Shown one piece after another: positions 45,426 through 55,346 of a stretch of 64,000 nt of DNA. The number at the start of each line of letters is the position of its first letter. Within the stretch, counting starts at the first letter, position 1. Below the pieces are notes generated by a model, which saw only the letters and a list, made by a program, of their open reading frames with translations, made no database searches and was not told where the DNA came from. The stretch spans positions 682,001 through 746,000 of the forward strand of contig NW_024881712.1 of the NCBI RefSeq assembly GCF_019059575.1, written 5' to 3'. The stretch is from Amphibalanus amphitrite (taxonomy: Eukaryota > Arthropoda > Thecostraca > Balanomorpha > Balanidae). A program made the translations under genes and the position numbers.

Positions 45426-46099
45426 AGTTAGGAGGGTTTGATTGCTATTAGTGGCTGCGAGCCATTTATACGGTTTTATACATGTCGATTGATTGTTTGA
45501 TTGATTGATTGATTCATTCATTCATATAATATATGCCGACATTTAGCAATACGAATTGACATCCAGCATCAATCTACCGTTTTCATAAACGTATTGCCTA
45601 AATATCATGCATAGGCACAAGATCTATGGTTGCCTCGATACCGTGCCAAATCACGTTTTGCACAATGCACAAGTAAAGTAAATTATATTCGCTGGGTCTT
45701 CCGTGCATTGTGCCTAGCAAAAACAGGAATGCAATTGTTAAGCGACGCAAAATGTGCAATGCAGCAAGTGACCACACACACCCGCCCAGCCCCATGGTCC
45801 ACCAACACGCCCCACACCACTCGCCAGCCCACGCCAACCACCGAGACGAGCCCCTCCCCCCGCGCTGGTCTGACGCAACAGCTGGTCTACAAAGCGCTCC
45901 ACCCGGCGACCCGAGCCGATGTCAAACGGCGTGGGTAGACTGTGCCGCTTCACTCTCGGGTCATGCGGCACAGCCTACCGGTACCAGGCGGCTGCTGCCA
46001 ATGCTGAGCCATAGGAACCCGATGGATAAAGAGTAGGGGACCATCAACCTGTACACGACTGTACACTGAAAACAATTTTACCCGAAGCTGGCGAATTAA

Positions 46100-47041
46100 C
46101 CCTCGCCCGTAAACGGCGATCTGCCACCTTCGCCCATGCAGGGGGGGGGGTTGGTGCGACCCCCCCCTTGGCGTTTGAAAACGGAGCGTCGTAGAGCTTA
46201 GCGGAAAAAACCAACGGATTGCTCTCAACGAGATCTCGCGATTGGTGGTATATTTTTTGGTCCTAGGTCAACATTTGACCTACTTTTGACCGGTCAAAGG
46301 TCAAATTTTCGGAAAAATAGACTTTCTTCAACTTTCCGCGGCGATTGCGGCAAAACGGTGGGAGATATCGACTTAAAATCTTCACTATCGTGTTCCTTGA
46401 TCAATTCTCTATCGTTTGGTATGTATTTCGTTTCACTAGCTCTAAAAATGGCGCGTTGGGAGCGCCGGAAGTCGGCAAGGTCACAGTCGGCGGCAGAAAT
46501 TCGAAAAATCAAAATTTAAATTTTTGAAATCTGATTGTATTTTTGGATTTGGAAGGTCCATTTGCTCCCTATAGAAGCTAATATTGCTGCATATTCCCAT
46601 TGAGGTGACAAGAATTAGCAAAATAGTGGTTCGGGCGCTTTTCAAAAATAGTACCGGACGCTGTTCCTCTTGTGACGTCATAGCTCCGTGACCTGACCTG
46701 ACCCGGTCAAGTTTCTTATACCATATGATAGCCAATACTTGCCCCAACATGCATGGGAAGTTTCATCACGATCCATCAACCAATGTCCGTACCACCGGCA
46801 GGAAACCTCGGGCGTTGGCACTCAGTTTGTGAAAATCCGGCCGGAGGCTGTTCCCTTTGTGACGTCATAACTCCGTGACCTGACATGACCCGGTCAATTT
46901 TTTTTTTATCAAAAGATGCGCAAGGCTTGCCCCATAAGGTACCCAAAATTTGGCGGCGCTGCGCGCCGCCGTTTTTGCACTATTTCCGAAAAACCTCAGG
47001 GGGGGGGGGGTTGCACCAACCCCCCCCTACATGGGCGAGGG
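46100..47041. mobile_element. TTAA element, CCCTCGCCC family, copy 2
   Basis: TTAA is at 46096-46099 and 47042-47045. It is near-identical to 30147-31070 but keeps a left-hand hairpin (GGGGGGGGGTTGGTGCGACCCCCCC, about 46141-46167) that copy 1 has lost. Confidence 0.88.
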
Positions 47042-47045
47042 TTAA

Positions 47046-47924
47046 GCGTTGCTCTGCGGGTGGTATATGTGTATTAACTCGCCATGTCCAGATTCTAGCT
47101 AGAGGGTAAGAGACTTGCCTGCCTTATTACTCGTAAATATGCACCGTACCCACAGTCTGCAGTAAGGTAGCTACCCAGCACCGGATATTGTCCCCGCGGG
47201 TGTCGAGTCATTGGCATAGCCCTCACTGAAAGAGTTGGAACTACTCGAGATATCGTAAACGCGTATCCGTGGACGAAGCCTTACATAACCTGCCCTGAAG
47301 GAGTTGGATCTACTGGCACAACTATATGGCGTTGTCTCATACAGTTTTGAATTACAGCAATTTTTAACTTTTTTTTTGCACCAATGATATATTGGCACAT
47401 TGTTTGGCGGTTTCAAGTGGGGGCGAAAGTACAATTGTTAGGGTGCATCTTTAAAACCTCTGCAATATTCATCACGGGACGATTGGCAACGCCTTTTCTT
47501 CCGAAACTACCAAGTGAGACCATTTTGATTCTTATATAGGTCACGAAAGCAATCGCGAGACATCTTCTTGATCTCGGGCGGCCTGTATGACTACCGGTGA
47601 CTGGGTCATGTCGAATTTTCTGTGGGAATTCGATTTGACCGTTCCCACCGACGTGAAACTTTCTCACCGATGTTTTCTAGGTGTGAGATTGTCGTAATAT
47701 AACAGGTGTGCATTTAGTTTCTGGAAAATGTTTTTGCTGCCATAACTTTAGTGTTTGAACTTAGATTAAGATGATGTTTGGTACATATATAAATTGCAAC
47801 AATAGCTAAGAGTTGTCAAAAAAATTAGGCGATCTTTCCTCCGAGGCGGTCTACAGCCCACGTGCTATACAGACGCCCCCTATTGAAATTGCGCGGCACC
47901 TCCGGGCAGACTTGTGCCGTGACC
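47046..47924. other. Unassigned interior of the CACAGTG element
   Basis: No gene or element end was recognised. The small open frames carry no known domain. Confidence 0.45.
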
Positions 47925-47934
47925 AAAAATCAAG

Positions 47935-48390
47935 GTCCAGGATCCTCAAGGTCCCACGGCAAATTCAATTTCCAGAATCCAAGGATTCCAAGGTCCCACG
48001 GCAAATCCAATTTCTAGAATCCAAGGTTTCCAAGGTCTCACGGCAAATTCAATTTCTAGAATCCAAGGTTTCCAAGGTCCCACAGCAAATTCAATTTCTA
48101 AAATCAAGGTTTCTAAGGTCCCACGGCAAATTCAATTTCTAGAATCCAAGGTTTCTAAGGTCCCACGGCAAATATATATTGCAGGATCCACAGTCCCCAA
48201 GGTCCCACGACAAGAATGCATTGCAGGATCCACAGTCCCTAGGGTCCCACGACAAGCGTGGATTTCAGGATCCACAGTCCCCAAGGTCCCATGATAAGTA
48301 TACACTTCAGAGTTCAGAGTCCACAGTCCTCAAGGTCCCACGGCAAGAATACATCTCAGGATTCAAAGTATTCATGGTCCCATAACAAGA
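47935..48390. repeat. 42-bp minisatellite (AAGGTCCCACGGCAAATTCA)
   Basis: About ten units start AAGGTCCCACGGCAA. The first half of each unit is constant and the second half switches from CAATTTCTAGAATCC to a GCAGGATCCACAGTCC type midway. The period is divisible by three, which gives 14-residue repeats in the frame 47813-48142. No signal, domain or start context suggests a real protein. Confidence 0.88.
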
Positions 48391-48396
48391 ACTTAA

Positions 48397-49576
48397 CCTT
48401 CCAGGCGGTGGGGGGCATTTCCCCCCCCCCTTTAGTTTTTTTTCGATATATCTCGAGAACCGCTGCGCCGATCGTCACCAAACTTTCAGTACCCTCCCGG
48501 GAGCAGCTAGCGCACATGGTGACCAAAAATTTTTCCAAAGGCTATGATAGATTGGCCGCTAATGACGTCAGAGTGACGTCATTTTTGCCATTTCTGACCC
48601 AAAAAAAGGTTTCGCGGGAAGAGCTGTCAGGCCTACAGCTTTAGAGATACAGAAAATCTTTGACATAAAAGGTGTGGAATTAAAAGGGCTACAAAACTGT
48701 TATTTCGGTTTTTCGATTTTTTTTATTTTGACCCCCAAAAATCAAAAAATATATTTTTGAATATAATAGCCGAAAAATCCAAAAAGTTTTTTGAATTACG
48801 AAAAAACCGGAATATATGTGATAGCCCCTACCGCCTTCTCTCTACATACCAAATTTGAGGTCGATACCTCTTTTTTTGGCCAAGTTATAGCGAAAAAACT
48901 GTTCAAAATTGATGACGTCAAATTTTCAAACTCAATTTTTAGCAATTCTAGACCTCGTAGCGCAAAACAAAGACCACCATTAGACTCCCCGTGACGAGCT
49001 GCATCGAATCGAATACCCATTTTATGCAAAAATATCAACTTTGAAATTTGACCTTTTTTGACCTGACCTTGACCTGAACTCCACCAGAAAGTGACCTAAA
49101 CCGTACCTGATGGTCTTATAACCAACACCATTGAGTTGGAAATGAAAAACTGGCCATAAAACATGCATCGCATACATAACCTTAGTAAAGTTGGGCTCAT
49201 GTGGTGACCCTTGGTGACCTTTGGTGACCTGACCTGTGACCTGACCTGGTATGACCAGTGACCTCTAATAGCAACATATGTACTAGACAACTGACGCCTT
49301 ATCGCTGATTTTCGACAAAATGCGTTTTACTCGGTGTTATAGCGCTTTCCCTAGAAGCCCCGTGAACGGTGAAACATTTTATCTTTGACCTGACCTGTGA
49401 CGTCATCGGTGACCCCGAGGTCAATGAAATTTGGTTTCCCTCGACAAATTTTACAGGGCTATCGAACGCCGTTTGAATTTTCCGGATCCGTCCAGTAGTT
49501 TCGGAGATACGGGGGGGCAAAAAAGTGCCCTCCCCCACCGCGCGGAAGGTGGCTGGTAGGCCCACCGCCTGCCGGG
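48397..49576. mobile_element. TTAA element, CCTTCCAGGCGGTGG family
   Basis: TTAA is at 48393-48396 and 49577-49580. The ends CCTTCCAGGCGGTGGG and, reversed, CCCGGCAGGCGGTGGG are inverted. A GGGGGGCATTTCCCCCC hairpin stands on the left and GGGGGGCAAAAAAGTGCCCTCCCC-like pairing on the right. Tandem CREs are at 48563. The interior is a diverged relative of 35347-36515. It shares its right TTAA with the next element. Confidence 0.82.
48563..48581. promoter_or_regulatory. Tandem CRE palindromes, 11-bp spacing
   Basis: TGACGTCA-GAG-TGACGTCA inside the TTAA element 48397-49576. Confidence 0.6.
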
Positions 49577-49580
49577 TTAA

Positions 49581-50650
49581 AGGTAGTGTGCCACCTTTGA
49601 AAGATTTCCCATTTTATTTTTCCTAGGATAAGAAGCTTCTGTTTTTACCTAATATCGCAAAGAAAATCAAAAATGGGCCTGGAATAGTGCCTTTTTCGCC
49701 TAAAAGCTTATCGGTTTTTCGATATGTATAACAACTGTAGTGGGCTGAGCTGCAAACAGGCGTCGGCAACAATCGCGAATGCGGCGCACATGTGACAATA
49801 AGCAAAGGTCATTATAGAGTTACGACGTACGGGAATGAGTTATCAGCTGTCTAATCGTAGACAACACAATGTCGAGCCTTAAACTGTAAGCCTGTATGGT
49901 ATTGTGTCTTTTATTTGGCTGTCGAACATTATTTATGGTTTGAAATATGATTTTATGTAAAATAATTGATATGAAAAAGCCGTCTCTTAAGTTATGACCC
50001 CATTTAACCACACGCAAGTGGCAGAAATGACAATGATCAGCTGACGCATTTTTCTTGGCCGAAGTCAGAGCGCGCGGCCCGACGCACCACCACCGCACCA
50101 CAAAGTATTAGCAGAAGCCGCGCCCAAAGCCAGGGCCCCGGTAACGTGAGGTAGCCGAGTCGGGGCAGCGTGCGCTGACCCAAGCCGGGGCCGCAGCCTT
50201 GGGCGCGGTCTACCGCATCCCCGCGGACAGCCCCGGGCTATCACATGACACCGGGAGGATGCGCGGCCCCGGCTTGGGTCAGCGCACGCTGCCCCGACTC
50301 GGCTACCTCACGTTACCGGGGCCCTGGCTTTGGGCGCGGTCTACCGCACCACCTAACAGGCGTGTTCGAAACCGCAGGAGATGATGATGAACGGGTTTAT
50401 CGCAACTTGATTGGATGAGCCTATCGGTAATAGCGATTTCAGTGTGTGCATTTATTGTTCATAGTAGTGTGAAATGTGGTTGGGGTACGACCGTCAACCC
50501 GTTGGGGCGAATTTCGCACTGGGGTACTCAAAATTTGAAGAATTTAAGACGTTTCCATGAGTTTTGAAGGTATGGATAAGTTCTAAAAATCCGGTTCTCC
50601 TTATCTGGGCCATTAACTCCATACGGTCCAGGAAAGCTGGCACACTACCT
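49581..50650. mobile_element. TTAA element, AGGTAGTGTGCCA family, copy 2
   Basis: TTAA is at 49577-49580 (shared with 48397-49576) and 50651-50654. Ends and palindrome are as in copy 1, in opposite orientation. Confidence 0.9.
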
Positions 50651-50654
50651 TTAA

Positions 50655-52320
50655 ACTAACATTCTGATGAGCAGGCTTACTTCTAAATATTCTGCCAACG
50701 GCTGCCCAGCAACATTGAAAGGGGCAGAACCTATGCAAACCTGTGGTGGTTTTATCATTTACCAACATACTACATACATAGGTAGGGGGAGCTTCAACAC
50801 AAGTCAAAGTTAAAGATGAATCATGATATCAATCTCTCCTTTAGCCGGACAAATTCATAAAAATATAGGTAGGTAATAGGTACCTTGCATTTTGTATTGT
50901 CATGTTCCTTTCAAATCAATCTTACCTGATCATTAGGAATGTAGGATAGCACCTTACAGTTATTGAAGACAGAAATCCAAGTATTCTTTCAGGCAAGATA
51001 AAAAAACCAGAAATGAAAACTACAGGCTTCATAAACATGGAAAAAGTTAATTGGATAGGTATATGCTTTCGATTTTCTGCATATTCAGTTACATAATACC
51101 TAGAGCTCTGTTCGCACCCCGTTTATTTATCAGCAGGCTGCGACCATGCTGCTAACTTCTTGGCTCCTCATTGGTCGAATTCAAGTGGTCTATTCGTTAG
51201 ACCAATGAGACGCCAAGCCGCGCCAGCAATAACCGACAGCACGCTGATATAAAAACAGCGACCGAACAGGGCCCTGATAAAAGCTCAAATATGTTCTAAG
51301 TCTTCTTTGCGCGAGCGCTCACAGAAAAAAAACTGATCGATTAAGCCAATAGGATTAGAGTATCAGCGAGCGCAAACTGTCGGATAAAACCCCATGGTTT
51401 TCCGCATCTTACTCGCGCAAAAAGCGGCCGATCGCGACGAAACTTTCGGTGCCTTCGAGATCATCAATTTTACATCTTACCTAAAAATTTCATGACTCTG
51501 ACCCAACTGACCTTCGACCTGTGGTGTGGCATATTTCTCGAGACCATGTTTGGCCGGAATCGCGATTTAGCGTATGCCAGCTCACATGATCCGCGGTTTC
51601 CAGTCTTTTTGTGGTTTTAAACGTTCAAATATGTGAAATGATGTTGGTGCCATGCATTATGGTGGGTGTCAAGGTCACGTGAAGTTCAAGTCAAGGTCAT
51701 TGACCTTTGATGACCTTGGTTCACTTTTTCGAATTTTACTTGTTTCTAGGGTAGTTTTTGGTGCTGATTTCGAATTTAGCAATCATTTGAATATTTACAA
51801 AGTAGTTCTGGTGCCTTCGTACCATGCTACGAAGCTGTCAGTAGTAGCTGACACCTACTATGGATGGCCGGCAGGACGCCTACTGGTTGATCTGACCTGA
51901 CCTGACCCGACCTGGCCTAAATGCATAAAGACATCGTCTGTGATCAAAACTAACATGAAATTCGTCATCAGCACCACAAAATACCCCGTAACACGCTAAC
52001 TTCACGAGGTTTCAAGATGTCTAGATTTCCCAACTTTAGTTGGGTCATTAAACTGACTTGGAAAGTCAACTAATGACCTTGGACTTTGAAATTGGATATA
52101 TTCGGCCTCATCTCGTCATAGGCAGCACGTTTGATTTTTCCGCGAAGCTCTAGCTTGATCAGGGGCCAAACGGCTGAGCCGGGGGTCCAATTGAACCCCC
52201 TATACTATGTTGATTATGCACATTTACAGGTAACATTCTCACCAGAACACACCAGCCAACATCTGTGCACAATCTGGCTACAATAATACCTATGGTTTGC
52301 CCTCTACGAATAAAGACGTG
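50655..52320. other. Remaining interior of the CACAGTG element, no intact gene
   Basis: 50655-51100 is AT-rich with nothing recognised. 51420-52200 has AGGTCA-rich wording similar (in reverse) to 59340-59747, a relic of a TTAA family, and includes TGACCTGACCTGACCCGACC at about 51893. It ends near CCGGGGGTCCAATTGAACCC. Confidence 0.45.
51166..51262 (+). promoter_or_regulatory. CCAAT boxes plus TATA-like box
   Basis: CTCATTGGTCG (about 51167), ACCAATGAG (about 51200) and GATATAAAAAC (about 51246) have spacing like that of a small animal core promoter. No gene follows within the element. It could be the remaining promoter of the host transposon or chance. Confidence 0.28.
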
Positions 52321-52769
52321 CTAGATCGGAAAAATCCCCACTGTGCATTGACTTATAATGGTAAGGTCACACACGGATATAAAAATCTGAGATATACAAA
52401 TTATAGGCGCTCATAACATCATGCAATCCACCATGTTTAAAACCTCTCTGACAAACACTGCAGGCTGGACATGATTGCAAACTTTTTTAGGCTTGGTCAG
52501 TTAACTTGACCTGGTGACCTGACCTGGCATGACCTGGGGTCAAAAATTTCATGCATTGTCCAAAATTGATGTACAGAAAGCTACTGAGAGCGGCGCGGCG
52601 CTACGCGCCGCGGTTTTTTATTCACACGCAAAAAAACGCGACAGGGTGGTAACATATGCCCCCTCCCCCACTGGGGCGAAGGTTAAGTTGTTTTCCGGTA
52701 TTTAATAGAGTTAAGCGTTGTGAGGAAAATCATCATGATGATTATGAGCATATTTTATTGACCGAATCC

Positions 52770-52926
52770 TCAATATAATCTGAATAAAATGACAAATTAA
52801 CAAAATTCGGTATAATCGATCACAGATCTTTGATCTGCCAGTATATTCGATCACAGATCTTTGATCTGCGATCGAATATACCCGAATTTTGCTAATTTGT
52901 CTTTTTATTCGGATTATATTGAGTTT
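52770..52926. repeat. Palindromic MITE-like unit
   Basis: CTCAATATAATCTGAATAAA and onward is mirrored by TTTATTCGGATTATATTGAG. The centre has two GATCACAGATCTTTGATCTG units. Confidence 0.72.
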
Positions 52927-53639
52927 TCCGGAATTGGAGGATGGAAATTTAGCATGCTTTCTTTAGCATGCTTTCCATTCGGAACAGGGGCGGTCGCAGA
53001 CTTGGAGTTAGGGGGGGGGGGGCAACTTGGCAAAGGGGCCCCTGCGCTGACCCGGGGGGCCCGGTGCTAGAAGGGGCCCACGGGCGTAGTGCACGGGTGC
53101 AGAAATCCAGGCCATGGCCGGTGAAGCGGGGGGGGGGGGGGGTAGGGAGCGGCACCCGAGCGGAGGCTCATTGCGAGCTTTGAAGATGTTCCATGTCGAA
53201 AAGGTACCGATAAGTGCATTTTAAAGCGTTGATAATGCCAATAACTCACGCAAATGTGAATGGACTACCGCAAAAGTAAAGACGGCTAACTTTGCCATTT
53301 TCTGAGATCATCGTGCTAAAACTTTTGACAGTGGGTCATCGGTATCTGTTCACTGTTCAATCACACGTGTTCCGTTTCATTTTTGTTTTTTAGGTACTTG
53401 AGCACAAATGTAAGTTTTGAAGACCATTACAGTAGCAAATGCTTCGAAAGATGGATAGTGGGCAAAATATCCTAAATTTGTCGTGCTGCATGGAAAGTAG
53501 TGTTGCTGAGAAAAGGGGGTTTGTTCCAGATTATTGTGGATGCAGAATACATTGTCTGCACCCTATGCAGAATTATTGTTGGTGCACCTGCGCCCACTGC
53601 ACCCATGGTTCCTACACTTACTTCGGCCCATCGATAGCG

Positions 53640-55340
53640 CTTCAGCGATACCTATCGCCTAGAGGCTGCAATGGGGCCCTTATAGTACGGTGTCAGACCC
53701 CCAGAGGCCGGTGTTGGATCCAAGGGTCAGCGAAGGGCCTCAAAGGCCCCAGGTAGGGCCCCAGAGGCTGATGTGGGCCTTCAAAGGCAAGTGCGTGACG
53801 TCCAAAGGTAAGGCTTGAGCCCCCAGAGAACATAATAGGGCCATCAGTGGCCGGTGTAGAGACCTCATAGGCCAGTTTTGGGCCCCCTCAGAGGCTAGTG
53901 TGGGGCCTCAGGTGTCGGTATGAGGCACTTAAAGACCGTTATGGGTCCTCAGAAACCGGCATCGATCCTTCAGAAGCCAGTACGGGGCCCTCAGAGGCAC
54001 ATAAGGGTCAGTTTGGGTCCCAGAGACAGAAATGGGACCATCAGAGGCCGGTGTGGGACCTTTAGAGGCTGGTTTGGGTCCTTAGGGGCCAGTTTAGGGC
54101 CCTCAGAAACCAGTACAGGGCCTCCAAAGGCAGTTTGAGACCATCAGAGACCGAATTGGGCACTCAAAGGCTAATCTAATGTGGGTCTTTACAGGCCAGC
54201 ATGGAGCCCTCAGAGGTTAGCGTGGGGCCATAAAAGATCGACATGGGCCGGCGTTGGACCCCAGAGGCCAGTAGAGGGCCCTCAAAGGCCAAGATGGGCC
54301 CTCAGAGGCCGATGCGGGCCCTTAGAGGCCGGTATCAGGTCTTCAGAAGCCCGTGCGGGGCCCTCAGAGGCTAAGGTGGGTCCTTACATGACAGCACGGG
54401 CCCTCAGAAGTCAGTGTGGGGCCCTAAAAGATCGGCATGGGCCGGCGTTGTCTCCAGAGGCCAACAGAAGGCCCTCAAAGGCCAATATGGGCCCTCAGAA
54501 GCCGATGCTGACCCTTAGAGGCCGGCATCGGGTCTTCAGATTCCAGTGCGGGGGGCCATCAGAGGCTAATGTGGGCCTTTACAGGCCAGCATGCGGCCCT
54601 CAAAGGTCAGAGTGGGACCCTAAAAGACTGGCATTGGCCGGCGTTGGACCCCAGAGGCCAGCAGAGGGCCCTCAAAGGCCAAGATGGGCCCTCAGAGTCC
54701 GATGCGAACCGTTAGAGGCCGGCATCGGGTCTTCAGAATCCAGTGCGGGGCCCATAGAGGCTAATGTGTGTCCTTTCAGGCCAGCATGGGCCCTCAGGTC
54801 AATGTGGGGCCCTAAAAGACCGGTGTGGGCCGGCGTTGGACCCCAGAGGCCAGCGGAGGGCCCTCAAAGGCCAAGATGGGCCCTCAGACGCCGATGCGGG
54901 CCCTGAGCTGCCGGCATTGGGTCTTCAGAATCCAGTGCGGGGGGCCCTTAGAGGCTAATGTGGGTCCTTACAGACCAGCATGGGGCCCTTAGAGGTCAGT
55001 GTGGGGCCCTAAAAGGCCGGCATGGGCCGGCGTTGGACCCCAGAGACCAGCGGAGGGCCCTCAACGGCCAAGATGGGCCCCAGAGGCCGATGCGGGCTCT
55101 CAGAGGCCGACATCGGGTCTTCAGAATCCAGTGCGGGGCCCTCAGAGACACTTAAAGGTTAGTCTTGGGACTCGAGAGACAGAAATGAGGCCACCAGATG
55201 CCGGTTGGGCCCCTGAGGCCGGTTTAGGGGCCCTCAAAGGCCAGTGGAGGGCCCTCAGACTCAGAGGTCAATGTGGGTCCTCAGCGGTCAATGTGGACGC
55301 TTGACCGCCACTGAAGGGCCCTCAGAGGTCAGTGTAGGAC
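53640..55340. repeat. Minisatellite with higher-order repeat of about 195 bp
   Basis: The basic unit GGGCCCTCAGAGGCCAGTGT is about 30 bp. GGCCGGCGTTG recurs near 54247, 54440, 54636, 54829 and 55026, which marks a higher-order unit of 193-197 bp. The open frame 54181-54906 (241 codons) lies in this array and is a by-product of it. Confidence 0.85.
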
Positions 55341-55346
55341 CCTTAA

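Larger units (their letters stand above)
42336..46063. mobile_element. Foldback element copy 3 with about 1.28-kb arms
   Basis: It starts TACAGTCGTGTACAGGTTGA and ends with its inverse. The arms are near-identical by eye apart from a TA-flanked MITE in the left arm (43525-44454). Each arm has the GGCTGTGCCGC hairpin, a TGAATGAATGAA/CAATCAATC tract and two tRNA-like modules. The spacer (about 44551-44782) holds a reversed LINE endonuclease fragment. It is related to foldbacks 1 and 2 in the first 150 bp. Confidence 0.9.
40666..52345. mobile_element. 11.7-kb element with CACAGTG ends and 5-bp duplication (Transib/RAG-like)
   Basis: The ends are CACAGTGGGGATTTTTCCGA and its perfect inverse, with similarity running on to about 37 bp. 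The flanks are CATTG (40661-40665, 52346-52350). The uninterrupted relative at 16194-16205 has a single CATTG at this place. A CACAGTG terminus with a 5-bp duplication is the pattern known for Transib elements and recombination signal heptamers. No nonamer at 12 or 23 bp was seen, and no RAG1-like coding region. Five nested elements take up about 8 kb, leaving roughly 3.7 kb of its own sequence. Confidence 0.72.
39083..52682. mobile_element. TTAA element of the CCCGCGCCCAGTGG family, opened by insertions
   Basis: TTAA is at 39079-39082 and 52683-52686. The ends CCCGCGCCCAGTGGCGG and, reversed, CCTTCGCCCCAGTGG are those of the uninterrupted copy at 15374-16522. The host sequence runs 39083-39116, about 39863-40665 and 52346-52682, and lines up with that copy throughout. 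Two insertions, at about 39117 and at 40666-52345, account for its 13.6-kb span. Confidence 0.85.

Noticed and set aside
47813-48385. Repeat protein with 14-residue units
   Set aside because: A 42-bp tandem repeat gives this automatically. There is no start context, signal or homology.
53439-53756. Cysteine-rich 105-codon frame as a secreted peptide or zinc finger
   Set aside because: Cysteine spacing fits no family I recognise, there is no signal peptide or splice signal, and it runs into the minisatellite.
54181-54906. 241-codon open frame
   Set aside because: Produced by the 30-bp/195-bp tandem array. The residues simply repeat with the DNA unit.
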